Part shown: in pieces, positions 8,186 through 15,822 of the stretch
Layout of the letters: the number at the start of each line of letters is the position of its first letter
Position numbering within the stretch: the first letter of the stretch is position 1
From: a virus
DNA length: 64,000 bases
Direction: 5' to 3' (one strand)
Virus record (IMG/VR): IMGVR_UViG_3300032331_003094
Coordinates: 18,213 to 82,212 of that record
Translations under genes and position numbers: made by a program
The notes under the pieces: model-generated
What the model was told of the DNA's origin: nothing
What the model saw: the letters and a program-made list of their open reading frames with translations, nothing else
The model's database searches: none

Positions 8186-8728
8186 GAACCAAAACTTGTA
8201 CCTGGGTTTGGTAACCTTTACTTAACGGAAGACGGTCGAGCTTTCAAGAAGAAACTTAATGAACAGGATCAAGAAGAACTTGAAGAACTTCCTATTAGTT
8301 CGACCAGTGTTTATGACAGGGTTTCAGTTCTTGTAGATGGAAGAAAGAAACGCTTTCACTTACACGTGTTAATGGCAATTGCTTTTCTTGGGTTAGACCT
8401 AAGAGCCCATGGCAATCATAATTTTTCTCTTCAGGTAAATCATTTAGATAACAACAAGCGAAATAATCGACTTGATAATCTGGAAATCGTTACCAAACAA
8501 GAGAACTTAACGAAGGCTTGGGAATCTGGTTGTTACCAAAATAATGGTTTTGCCAGTAAAGGGAAACCGAAGAAGTCTTTAAGAAAGTTTTCTTCGGAAG
8601 ACGTGATGCAAATTAAAGCTTTGAAGGAGGCTGGGCTTTCATATCGAAAGATTGCCGAAAAGTTCAACTGCAATCACGGAGCTATTTACCAAATCCTAAA
8701 AGGGCATACCTACCAGGATCTGAACTAG
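8183..8728 (+). CDS. HNH homing endonuclease with C-terminal helix-turn-helix
   Basis: A plus-strand gene of 181 residues, opposite to the capsid gene. It has an N-terminal strand region (PGFGNLYLTEDGRAFK), the HNH core (HLHVLMAIAFLG, then VNHLDNNKRNNRLDNLEIVT) and a C-terminal helix-turn-helix (GLSYRKIAEKFNCNHGAIYQIL), a layout typical of phage homing nucleases. The start MEPKLVPG is preferred to an upstream ATG at 8150 because a hairpin ends in it and homologues of this type begin near that sequence. It lies next to or inside intron 1. Whether it mobilises that intron is inference. Confidence 0.85.
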   Translation: MEPKLVPGFGNLYLTEDGRAFKKKLNEQDQEELEELPISSTSVYDRVSVLVDGRKKRFHLHVLMAIAFLGLDLRAHGNHNFSLQVNHLDNNKRNNRLDNLEIVTKQENLTKAWESGCYQNNGFASKGKPKKSLRKFSSEDVMQIKALKEAGLSYRKIAEKFNCNHGAIYQILKGHTYQDLN

Positions 8729-8739
8729 CTATCAATAAA

Positions 8740-8757
8740 CACTTTGGTTTATCCTCC
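8740..8757 (-). promoter_or_regulatory. Strong ribosome site with GTG, possible capsid exon 1
   Basis: On the minus strand GGAGG (8757-8753) stands 10 nt before GTG (8742-8740), which reads GTG TTT ATT GAT AGC before a stop. It follows a promoter and a 5' hairpin and precedes the capsid exons by 830 nt. It could be the true capsid start, with an exon of only three or four codons spliced to exon 2. A competing candidate is an ATG near 8147 reading MPQLNAQR, which lacks a ribosome site. Confidence 0.35.
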
Positions 8758-8781
8758 AGTGTCTTGTTTTTATTCGGGTGA

Positions 8782-8805
8782 AAGAACGGACCGAAGTCCT
8801 TTCTT
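8782..8805 (-). promoter_or_regulatory. UUCG hairpin at predicted capsid mRNA 5' end
   Basis: Minus strand AAGAAAGGAC and GTCCGTTCTT pair (10 positions, one A-G mismatch) around a TTCG tetraloop, starting one base after the predicted transcription start near 8806. A 5'-terminal stem-loop of this kind often stabilises abundant phage mRNAs. On the plus strand the same sequence may act as a weak terminator for the HNH gene. Confidence 0.55.
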
Positions 8806-8812
8806 ATCTAAA

Positions 8813-8841
8813 ATTTTAGCAGTTGATAATTTATGTGTGAA
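8813..8841 (-). promoter_or_regulatory. Sigma70-like promoter toward the major capsid gene
   Basis: TTCACA (8841-8836) and TAAAAT (8818-8813) are separated by exactly 17 nt on the minus strand, each matching 5 of 6 consensus positions. The promoter sits directly after the scaffold terminator and upstream of the UUCG hairpin and GGAGG, so it would give the capsid gene its own transcript. Confidence 0.6.
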
Positions 8842-8849
8842 TACATACT

Positions 8850-8883
8850 AAAAACCAGGCAGTAAATAAATACCACCTGGTTT
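8850..8883 (-). terminator. Terminator after the scaffold gene
   Basis: AAACCAGG and CCTGGTTT pair (8 bp) on the minus strand with a 16-nt loop, followed by a short T run. It lies 13-46 nt after the scaffold stop and separates portal-scaffold from the capsid transcription unit. Confidence 0.7.
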
Positions 8884-8895
8884 AAAGTTTGAATA

Positions 8896-9918
8896 TCACT
8901 CCATTACAAACAGTTTGTTTGCAACGGTTCCGGGTTGAGCTTGATTCAGAACACGCCAGGCGTTCTGGGGATCACGGTTCATCACTTCACTGAAACTACC
9001 CCAGAAGTTTTCGGGTTGCTGGGGGCCAGCAGCGTTGGGGGGAGCCGGAAGATTGGCAATACCACCATTGATGGGCTGAGTGCGATAACCACGGGATTCG
9101 AGGTCGGCTTCGCTTTCGTACACGGGGTACGGACCTTCAGGACCAAAGAAACGCAGCGTGTAATCGCTGAGAACATCAGGATTGGTCAGGATTTCGTTAT
9201 AAGCCAGATTCTCTTGGTGCTCATTGACCGAGAAGCTGGCAAAACGTGCCATCACATCATTGGCTTGGGTGCCCCAGGCCACTGCGCTATCCAGCATCCC
9301 TTCAAGTTGAAGGGCGTAATTATTTAGAATTGCCGGAGCTTCTACCCCGAACGCGTCGAACACCTGACGGCTTTCGTTGCTCAGGTTGTAGTAATCCGCG
9401 ATTGCCCGGTCCGTTGCCAGGGCTTGCTCCTCCGACGAAAGCGTCGAAGAGGTTTGGGAATAGCTGGGAGAGTATGCCGGGTTGAGATATGAGGTCGGCA
9501 TCCCCGATTGTTGCGTAGCTGGGGCGCTTGGAGTCCCAAAGTTGGCCGGGGCGTACTGAGGAGTCGTCGTCGACGGTTGACCCTGGAAGGGGGATTGGAC
9601 TGGTGAGCTCAGCAGGCCCACTACCTTGTTGAACGCCGATTCCCAAGGGTTGCTCACTGGTGCTTCCGCTGGCGCCGCCACCGAATAGTTCGGTTGGGAT
9701 TGGGGGGCGTACTGAATAGGGGCGGATTGGTAGCTGGTAGTCGCTTGAGGTATCGCTTGGGGGTAGCTGGTACCCACCTGATACGCCACCGGAGCCGCCT
9801 GCTGGTAGCTCGGGGCTGGTGCTGCCACTGGTGCCGGAGCTGCCATCACGTAGCTGCTGGGTGCTACTGACGGTGCTTGGCTCGTCTGTGGGGTCGATTG
9901 GACGGTAGCGTCCTGCAT
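8896..9918 (-). CDS. Scaffold (capsid assembly) protein
   Basis: A 340-residue protein between portal and major capsid, the usual place of the scaffold. Residues 1-155 are low-complexity and rich in Pro, Gln, Ala and Ser. Residues about 160-340 look folded and helical, including acidic stretches (YPVYESEADLES), as expected of scaffolds. The ATG at 9918 has an excellent ribosome site (AAGGAG, 7 nt). The first 200 codons overlap the portal gene in the +1 frame. Codon use is GC-rich like the capsid genes. Confidence 0.8.
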   Translation of the reverse strand: MQDATVQSTPQTSQAPSVAPSSYVMAAPAPVAAPAPSYQQAAPVAYQVGTSYPQAIPQATTSYQSAPIQYAPQSQPNYSVAAPAEAPVSNPWESAFNKVVGLLSSPVQSPFQGQPSTTTPQYAPANFGTPSAPATQQSGMPTSYLNPAYSPSYSQTSSTLSSEEQALATDRAIADYYNLSNESRQVFDAFGVEAPAILNNYALQLEGMLDSAVAWGTQANDVMARFASFSVNEHQENLAYNEILTNPDVLSDYTLRFFGPEGPYPVYESEADLESRGYRTQPINGGIANLPAPPNAAGPQQPENFWGSFSEVMNRDPQNAWRVLNQAQPGTVANKLFVME

Positions 9919-11668
9919 AACTCATCTCCTTTTGTAATGCTTCTAAGGTTCGATACAGATAGGGTGTAAGGTCCAGCCTTGGATCTGCAGCCATCGGAAG
10001 ATCCGGTGACTCTGGGTGGGGGGTCTGCATCATTCCACCCACCAGGCGAGCAAACTGCGAGAACGCATTCTGCAATTCGCCTACCATCCTGAACGGGAAA
10101 CCGCTTAACATAGCGGCTCGTTCTTCATCCGTCTTAGACGGAAATAAGAACTTCAGTGCTTCAATGCTATCAACACCTAATTCTTGTAGGTTTCTTACAA
10201 CGATAGAGTTGTTTAAAACGTCTTGAGTTGACTCTTCATAAACAGGTCCAGTCCAACGCCACAAGACGGTTAAGTCCCCATCGGGAATAAGGCCTGTTAC
10301 TCCGGGGGGAATAATTTTTGTCTGCATGCAGGCCATCATGATTTGCTTGACCCTTTCGTCAAAACCAATCATTGCTTGCTTGTACAAATCATTTTCTTCT
10401 GGCGGTGCATCTTCTGGCGGTTCAATTGGTTCTTCCAGGCCGGATGCTTTGGCTAAGGTTGCGCGGAACAAACGTTCCTCTTGGAAAATAATTAACTCAA
10501 GACAACGTGCAATACCGTAAGAATAAATGGCAGTTGCTTTTTTCTTTGCTGTGGCTGATACACGACCAAATAATGATTTGTATTCAGTTGCAGTTACGCC
10601 AGCTGAAATGGATAGTTCATCGACACCACCAAGAGCTGTACGAATCTCTTCTCGAAATTGGCGAGCAAATGCGTTTTGATCACCAGTGATAGCATCTGGA
10701 ACAATGTAACCAACACGGTCGTTTGGCTCCAGGTTTGCAATAACGCGTGGTACACGAATCTGACCATCGATTCCGCGACCGATTGGATCTTGTTTAAATG
10801 TTGACCTACTTAAAGAAGACAAGCTGCCAAACCCTGAGTTGGCTGCAATCGATGGACGTTGAACTGTAGTGTCTGCCCCGGACTCCATAAGGTCTGTTTT
10901 GGGACGAGATGAAAGAAGGGTTGGATTACCAAAGAACTGAACGTTTTTGCGCATGGTGCGAACCAATTCGTCGTGCACGACGATGTGGCTGGCCATGGCG
11001 TCAAATTCGCCAGTACCTTCAGTTGAAAACCCTTTGGGGTTGTTAAAGATTTCAACGCAAGGAATAAAGCCCAAGCTGTTTTTAAATGTTTTGGTTTTAC
11101 CAAGGGCTGTATAGTTTGGTAAATCAAACGACATCTCACTTTCCGAGTGAGTTTCTTCAATGGTACGTCGTTTAATTGAAAGCCTAATAAAACGTTTGGC
11201 GCCTTGGCTGCCAAGTGTTGCAGTCCCGGTAAGATTGGAAACATTTACATTGTCACCAAAGCCATTACCTTGTTTGACTTTATAGCTGTAGATGATTACA
11301 ACTTCATCTAACTCACCATCTACGTTGTAGTAGCTGCGATATTCGTGACTACGGAAGTAATACAGGCGGTAATTTGATTTGGTTGGACGAATATAAAAAA
11401 TGCCTTTGCCGTCACATAGGAAATAATCCCAGATTGAATCCAGGCGCACATCAAGTTGGTTATATTTGATTACACGGTCGAGAAAGTCTTTGCGCTGGTT
11501 GCCAAAGTTATCTTGAGTTGGAAAAAATTCCACACCTTGACGAATCCCAAACATTTTCATTTGGGAAAGATGTGACCCCACAATCATGGTGTCAACATGA
11601 GAACTAGGATCTTTCTCGACTGCCGCGTCGATAATTTCTTTTAAACGCGCCTTGGTATCAACAGCCAT
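9320..11668 (-). CDS. Portal protein with long disordered C-terminal extension
   Basis: A 782-residue protein between large terminase and scaffold. Residues 1-580 look like a folded portal, with alternating helices and strands (FGIRQGVEFFPTQDNFGN near 40, VDSIEALKFLFPSK near 500). From about residue 585 to the end the chain is Ser/Gly/Pro-rich and probably disordered, ending in a basic segment (RKPSGVRRVRGRSSGNSK). The last 200 codons share DNA with the scaffold gene in another frame. The ATG overlaps the stop of a 48-residue gene (UAAUG). Portal identity rests on size, gene order and fold-like pattern. Confidence 0.8.
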   Translation of the reverse strand: MAVDTKARLKEIIDAAVEKDPSSHVDTMIVGSHLSQMKMFGIRQGVEFFPTQDNFGNQRKDFLDRVIKYNQLDVRLDSIWDYFLCDGKGIFYIRPTKSNYRLYYFRSHEYRSYYNVDGELDEVVIIYSYKVKQGNGFGDNVNVSNLTGTATLGSQGAKRFIRLSIKRRTIEETHSESEMSFDLPNYTALGKTKTFKNSLGFIPCVEIFNNPKGFSTEGTGEFDAMASHIVVHDELVRTMRKNVQFFGNPTLLSSRPKTDLMESGADTTVQRPSIAANSGFGSLSSLSRSTFKQDPIGRGIDGQIRVPRVIANLEPNDRVGYIVPDAITGDQNAFARQFREEIRTALGGVDELSISAGVTATEYKSLFGRVSATAKKKATAIYSYGIARCLELIIFQEERLFRATLAKASGLEEPIEPPEDAPPEENDLYKQAMIGFDERVKQIMMACMQTKIIPPGVTGLIPDGDLTVLWRWTGPVYEESTQDVLNNSIVVRNLQELGVDSIEALKFLFPSKTDEERAAMLSGFPFRMVGELQNAFSQFARLVGGMMQTPHPESPDLPMAADPRLDLTPYLYRTLEALQKEMSYAGRYRPIDPTDEPSTVSSTQQLRDGSSGTSGSTSPELPAGGSGGVSGGYQLPPSDTSSDYQLPIRPYSVRPPIPTELFGGGASGSTSEQPLGIGVQQGSGPAELTSPIPLPGSTVDDDSSVRPGQLWDSKRPSYATIGDADLISQPGILSQLFPNLFDAFVGGASPGNGPGNRGLLQPEQRKPSGVRRVRGRSSGNSK

Positions 11669-11814
11669 TAATCTTTAACCTGTTCTTTTTGAATCTTAGC
11701 AGCTTTGCGTTCCTTTCTATGTTTTAACCAGGTGCGAAAAAAAGCCAATTCACCAAACGTATACAGCCAGGGCTTCTTTAGTGCTTCTTTAACTAATTTT
11801 CTTTTTTTGGTCAT
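11668..11814 (-). CDS. Small basic protein, 48 aa
   Basis: Starts at 11814 with ATG overlapping the stop of the preceding gene (ATGA) and ends with TAA overlapping the portal ATG (TAATG), so it is coupled on both sides. The protein is strongly basic with a Trp/Phe-rich middle (KKPWLYTFGELAFFRTWL) and a Lys/Arg-rich tail. Possibly a DNA- or portal-binding factor; no family recognised. Confidence 0.75.
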   Translation of the reverse strand: MTKKRKLVKEALKKPWLYTFGELAFFRTWLKHRKERKAAKIQKEQVKD

Positions 11815-12170
11815 GACACAATTTTATTTTGGAAACCAGCAGGAACAGCTTGACCTAATTGTGGTCCAGCATAAAAACCAGCGTTACCCATAGGCGCCAT
11901 ACCTGGAAGCCCCTGAACCAAGGGAAGTTGGGGACCTGCACCAGGCATCAAGCCGCGTTTGATAAGCTCTTCGTTGAGTTGCTGGTTTTGTTGCGTACCA
12001 CCTTGGTACAAACGCTGAAGTTGTTCGCCCGAACGCTTGCCCAATGGACCTTGTCCTTGTGGAATATCAAAACTAGGGCCACCAGCAATTAAAGGACTGT
12101 AGCCAACAGAAGGAAAAAAGCCAGGGTTACCAGGGGCGCCTGGTACGTTTGCTGCTCCGCCGTAATACAT
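11811..12170 (-). CDS. Hypothetical Gly/Pro-rich protein, 119 aa
   Basis: Low-complexity protein of Gly, Pro and Gln with repeated PG turns and one helical segment (GEQLQRLYQGGTQQNQQLNEELIKRG). Its stop overlaps the start of the 48-residue basic gene. Such glycine-proline-rich small proteins occur several times in this operon and are likely virion or assembly components. No known domain. Confidence 0.7.
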   Translation of the reverse strand: MYYGGAANVPGAPGNPGFFPSVGYSPLIAGGPSFDIPQGQGPLGKRSGEQLQRLYQGGTQQNQQLNEELIKRGLMPGAGPQLPLVQGLPGMAPMGNAGFYAGPQLGQAVPAGFQNKIVS

Positions 12171-12194
12171 TTTATTATTTCCGTTCTTTTTATT

Positions 12195-12377
12195 TTACTC
12201 CTCTAATACCACATACCCAGCAGGATCATTTAATTTGCTGAGAATAAATCCTTCGCCTTTTACTTTCCAATCAAGGACATCACCTTCATGCCAACCAAGA
12301 TCTTCAAGTACTTCTTCGGGAAGAATGATAAACGATTCACCGTTTTCGTCTTCTTGGACTTCGAGAACGTAACTCAT
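12195..12377 (-). CDS. AbrB/MazE-like (SpoVT-AbrB) swapped-hairpin protein, 60 aa
   Basis: The pattern of two short strands, a helix and further strands is AbrB-like: EVQEDENGESFIILPEEV, LEDLGWHEGDVLDWKV, EGFILSKL. The LPEEVLEDLGWHEGD segment matches the conserved core of transcription factors and antitoxins of this fold. The C-terminus is acidic. It sits between terminase and portal genes, so it may regulate late transcription or bind DNA. It lies 5 nt downstream of the preceding gene. Confidence 0.65.
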   Translation of the reverse strand: MSYVLEVQEDENGESFIILPEEVLEDLGWHEGDVLDWKVKGEGFILSKLNDPAGYVVLEE

Positions 12378-12382
12378 GAAAC

Positions 12383-12652
12383 TTAAAGTTTTTCAATAAG
12401 TTTATCAAGCTTTGCATTAATCTGCTTAAAGTTGTCGTGCATTTGTTGTAATTCCCTAAGGAAGTCAACTTTTAATACGTACTCCAATGGCATTCGATTA
12501 ATCTGCTCTTGGAGGTTGTCAACCTTTCTTTCGTTTTCTAGAATGCGGTCGTATAACGCATGCAGACGATCCTGATGACGACCCCAAAAGTTAGCCGAAA
12601 GTGGTGACACGGAAGTAGATGTATTTTCTTTTATTTTACGATTAGTAATCAA
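12383..12652 (-). CDS. Coiled-coil protein, 89 aa
   Basis: Residues about 28-89 form a probable coiled coil (heptads in LHALYDRILENERKVDNLQE and LQQMHDNFKQINAKLDKLI). The gene overlaps the 3' end of the large terminase gene by 11 nt. A small terminase subunit usually precedes TerL; this gene follows it, so a small-terminase role is possible but unsupported. Otherwise unknown. Confidence 0.7.
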   Translation of the reverse strand: MITNRKIKENTSTSVSPLSANFWGRHQDRLHALYDRILENERKVDNLQEQINRMPLEYVLKVDFLRELQQMHDNFKQINAKLDKLIEKL

Positions 12653-14168
12653 GATGTAAATTGCCTTTTCTCATAAGGCCTGTCACAAGCCATACTAATG
12701 CATCGACCGTATCGTCATGACCACTTACGCCGAAGTTTGTGAGTTCCTCGAAGAGATTTGTGAAGTTTCGGAAACGATTAAAGATAATTTTTCGATCTTC
12801 AAACATACCAATGATACCCCGGAACCGTGCGAGCTTGTCAGCACGGAACCCTTTGACTGGGTGCCAAATCAAATTGTAGAGACCTTCGTCATTCAGGCAA
12901 ACCCGCTTAAAGTCAGCTTCGAGGGAGGCTTGGTACTGGACGGCTTCTGACCAAACATCACATGTTGAGTAAGTAGGGAAATAATTTTTGTTTTCATCTT
13001 GTCCAATAATGGACCAATCATTAAGCAATTCTTTAAGAGCATCTAGTTTTTCCAGGTTCCCCATGACGCGAATACGTCGATAATCAATAATATGGATACG
13101 ATCTTCAATCCGACCACCCAGTACAAACACCGTGTAATCATTCTTTTCTTTAATGCCAGCAGACAGGTCAACACCAATCCCCAAGGCATCAAATTCTGTT
13201 GCAATTTCTGCCTTGACAATAAGTTCTGGCGCCAATGAAAGTTCATTTTGCCTGACAATTTGATTCATGTACTGAAAGGAAAAAGCAATGGGTGCTTGCC
13301 TTTTCTTTTCTTTCAGGTACTCTAGCGACCACATATCGGGCCAGTACGATTCCTCCTCACCGGTCTTCGGATCGTTTTGAATTGCTGACAAAACAATTTG
13401 AGTCCAGTTGTTCTGTTCGTTGAATGTGGTGGCGTGAATGTCATCGTGCCTGAATCGGGTACCAAGACAAATCGCCCTGGCACCCTCAAACATCGTTGGT
13501 GCAATCACCGCATTCCAGTTATCCTGCATTGTCTTACGAATGTCAGGATTGCCAATATCAGCAGCAGACTTAATAGCGTCATCGATCATTACCAGGTGCG
13601 AACGTTTAGAGGTCACTGAACCTTTAAGGCCAGCGGCGCAGAGGGTAAATTGTTCATCACCTGTTACATCAATACCAGCAAATTTATGATCAATAGACCA
13701 ATACTCATTACTGGTAACGTTTTTAAGAAGACGTACTTTGGGAAATACTTCTTGATATCGCTTGCTTTCAATAATGCGTTTAATGGTTGCTGATTTAGAA
13801 CGTGCAATATCAACCGTATAGGAAAGATAAAGAATCTGCAGTGGAAGCTTGGCTTCAGTGTGAATGCCAATTGCCCATGCCGTCAGCAAACCCAAGACTG
13901 TTGATTTGGCCGACCCACGAGGGGCAAGTAAGTCTACGTTGGGACCTGCAATTTTAATTAGACATTGACTATCTTCACCCGTTACAAAGTGACGATGCCA
14001 TTGTTTATGGTGTTCAGCAGGAGGTTTATCCGCTACATAATCACAAAAATATCCAAAGTCTTCACGTGCAAGTTTTGCTTGCTCGTAATTTTTAACCTCT
14101 TTGACTTGATGATTTTTTGCCGCCGCACGTGCATTACGCCGATACGCGAGATGAACGTAAGAAGGCAT
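12642..14168 (-). CDS. terL: Terminase large subunit
   Basis: A 508-residue DNA-packaging motor. The ATPase half shows a Walker A (LLAPRGSAKSTVLGLL, near residue 82) and a Walker B (HLVMIDDAI, near 186). The nuclease half has a GVDLSAG motif near residue 337 with the first acidic residue, followed by an acidic cluster near the end (GHDDTVDALVW). It cuts concatemeric DNA and pumps it into proheads through the portal. Length is normal for the family. Gene order TerL, small genes, portal, scaffold, capsid is standard. Confidence 0.95.
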   Translation of the reverse strand: MPSYVHLAYRRNARAAAKNHQVKEVKNYEQAKLAREDFGYFCDYVADKPPAEHHKQWHRHFVTGEDSQCLIKIAGPNVDLLAPRGSAKSTVLGLLTAWAIGIHTEAKLPLQILYLSYTVDIARSKSATIKRIIESKRYQEVFPKVRLLKNVTSNEYWSIDHKFAGIDVTGDEQFTLCAAGLKGSVTSKRSHLVMIDDAIKSAADIGNPDIRKTMQDNWNAVIAPTMFEGARAICLGTRFRHDDIHATTFNEQNNWTQIVLSAIQNDPKTGEEESYWPDMWSLEYLKEKKRQAPIAFSFQYMNQIVRQNELSLAPELIVKAEIATEFDALGIGVDLSAGIKEKNDYTVFVLGGRIEDRIHIIDYRRIRVMGNLEKLDALKELLNDWSIIGQDENKNYFPTYSTCDVWSEAVQYQASLEADFKRVCLNDEGLYNLIWHPVKGFRADKLARFRGIIGMFEDRKIIFNRFRNFTNLFEELTNFGVSGHDDTVDALVWLVTGLMRKGNLHLDY

Positions 14169-14199
14169 GAGTTAGTACCAGGTATTACTGAATACTAAC

Positions 14200-14358
14200 T
14201 CATTTCTTTTTCTTTTGTTTTTGTTGTTGATATTGACGTGCTTTATCCAAGGCAGCTTTCCGCTTGTCTTGATCAGACATCTCGGTACCATCTTCGTTTG
14301 TTGCCTCTTTCTTTTTGAAATGAGCAACGAGTGCCGGTGGCATTTTGGAATCAGACAT
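14200..14358 (-). CDS. Small Lys-rich protein, 52 aa
   Basis: Starts at ATG 14358, overlapping the previous stop (TGATG), and ends 31 nt before the terminase start. The C-terminal half is helical and very basic, ending QQQKQKKKK. One of several tiny Lys-tailed proteins in the virion block, perhaps DNA-binding; no family recognised. Confidence 0.65.
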   Translation of the reverse strand: MSDSKMPPALVAHFKKKEATNEDGTEMSDQDKRKAALDKARQYQQQKQKKKK

Positions 14359-14840
14359 CAATCAAATTCGCGGCTTGCGTATCCACCACCCATGGTAATT
14401 CCTTTGCGGCGTGGTCGACCTTGTTGATTCCCTTGGGCAGCACCAGTGGATGCCATGCGTTGTTGATCTGTCGGTGCACCGCGTCCACCAAATTGTTGTG
14501 CCATTTCACCAGGGGTTTCCGATTGTTGCGGACGTGCACCAGGGATGCCTACCCCACCGGAACGCTGCATATAAGTTTCATATGCCTGAGAATATTGATC
14601 GTCTGGTGAAGTACCCGCTGCCTGTAAGTTAGGGGCCGGGCTGCCAGTGGAAGTTTGTGCTGGTTGATTAAGAAAAGATGGTTCTGGACGATTGGGGGTC
14701 GTTCCAGGTTGTGCTTGCGCTGCTTGTGTTGCAGGCACATTAGCAACTGCTTGCTTTTGTTGATTTAATGCATTTTGATAAAAACCAGATCCACCTGCGC
14801 CAGGTGCACCGGATGTTGGTCGTTGAGCAGTAGCACCCAT
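14358..14840 (-). CDS. Low-complexity virion-operon protein, 160 aa
   Basis: Almost entirely Gln, Ala, Pro, Gly, Ser and Thr, so probably intrinsically disordered. A short ordered-looking stretch is DDQYSQAYETYMQRSGG. It ends with a basic segment (GRPRRKGITMGGG). It overlaps the next small gene by one base. Function unknown; disordered proteins next to terminase may assist packaging. Confidence 0.65.
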   Translation of the reverse strand: MGATAQRPTSGAPGAGGSGFYQNALNQQKQAVANVPATQAAQAQPGTTPNRPEPSFLNQPAQTSTGSPAPNLQAAGTSPDDQYSQAYETYMQRSGGVGIPGARPQQSETPGEMAQQFGGRGAPTDQQRMASTGAAQGNQQGRPRRKGITMGGGYASREFD

Positions 14841-14853
14841 GGTGAATACCTAA

Positions 14854-15009
14854 TTACTTTTTCTTTTTATTTTGCATTTCCCGCAGACGAGCCATTTTGT
14901 CTTTGGGGCTCTCCTTGGGGGGAACTGCTTTGCCAGCAGCTGGCTTACCTTTGGGGGGCACAGCTTTACCGGCAGCGGGCTTGCCTTTGGGGGGAACTGG
15001 AGCGGGCAT
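14854..15009 (-). CDS. Small basic repeat protein (PPKGKPAAGKA repeats), 51 aa
   Basis: The start is taken as ATG 15009, because longer readings run into the upstream gene. Residues 4-30 consist of two exact 12-residue repeats with the unit VPPKGKPAAGKA and a third partial copy, followed by a helix and a KKKK tail. The DNA carries matching 36-bp tandem repeats. Composition resembles histone-H1-like tails, suggesting DNA condensation or binding (inference). Confidence 0.65.
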   Translation of the reverse strand: MPAPVPPKGKPAAGKAVPPKGKPAAGKAVPPKESPKDKMARLREMQNKKKK

Positions 15010-15056
15010 GATATTTATGCTGTTGTTCTTATTATACGAGAAGTGCTGCTTTATTT

Positions 15057-15641
15057 TTATTCTTCTAATTGCATACGAGACCAAACGCTCATCGATGCTT
15101 CTTGTAAAGGTGATTCAATTGGATCATCTTTAAAAATAAACATTAACTCACGAATGGCGCGATCAGCACCAGCCATTAAAAGACCTTTGCGATCTTTGTT
15201 GGAAGTAAACTGTTCAACCTGTGCAATTGTGCCACGCAATTCTTTTTGCATGCTGGCAATACGAGCAACGCCTGCGTCTCGCTTGACGGAACAGTTTTCA
15301 ATATCTTCACGCAATTTTCGAATATCTTCTTGCATTTCTGCAATTTCAAGAAGAAGAATCTTGCGGTGATCTGGTTTTTTGTAATTGGCTTTAATCCATT
15401 CTTCACACGAAACAATGCTCCCTGTATAACCAAGAAACTTGGCATACAGAAAACATTCAATTATGGAGTAATTATCTTCGGAAAATGAACAAAAAGACTC
15501 TTGGGTAGCGGAGTCAAGATTATCGATCCAGGTATCAAACAGCTCAATACTTATAAGCTTGTTGTGCCTGTCGATAGTCTCGGGCTTCGTCGCTTTCGCT
15601 GTATTTTTGCTTTTGGGCGGCAAGAGCTTCTTGTTGAGCAC
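15057..15641 (-). CDS. Coiled-coil protein, 194 aa
   Basis: Reads from a GTG at 15641 with GAGG 6 nt upstream. It overlaps the preceding gene by 98 nt, so a later unusual start near 15545 cannot be excluded. Residues about 95-150 are a charged coiled coil (MQEDIRKLREDIENCSVKRD, then MQKELRGTIAQVEQF). The N-terminal 40 residues are basic. Size and coiled-coil content are like small terminase subunits or head assembly factors, but there is no diagnostic motif. Confidence 0.6.
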   Translation of the reverse strand: MLNKKLLPPKSKNTAKATKPETIDRHNKLISIELFDTWIDNLDSATQESFCSFSEDNYSIIECFLYAKFLGYTGSIVSCEEWIKANYKKPDHRKILLLEIAEMQEDIRKLREDIENCSVKRDAGVARIASMQKELRGTIAQVEQFTSNKDRKGLLMAGADRAIRELMFIFKDDPIESPLQEASMSVWSRMQLEE

Positions 15642-15807
15642 GGGTGTCCTCTAGTTTTTTCTTGGAATATTCGTAGGCAACACCTGCGGCTTTTTTATAC
15701 GTTTCTAAAGGAAACGCAGCTGCTGCGTCAGCGGAAGAAGTATCTCCAAACGGATCAGCTTCTTGCCAAGCCCCAGAATCGTCTTTATAGCCCCAGGTAG
15801 TTGCCAC
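15544..15807 (-). CDS. Hypothetical helical protein, 87 aa
   Basis: Begins with MATTWGYKDDSGAWQEADPF and continues as a long charged helix rich in Ala, Gln, Lys and Glu (SKKKLEDTRAQQEALAAQKQ). Likely a small coiled-coil virion or assembly protein. It overlaps the following gene by 98 nt in another frame. No family recognised. Confidence 0.65.
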   Translation of the reverse strand: MATTWGYKDDSGAWQEADPFGDTSSADAAAAFPLETYKKAAGVAYEYSKKKLEDTRAQQEALAAQKQKYSESDEARDYRQAQQAYKY

Positions 15808-15822
15808 GGTTATTACCTAATT

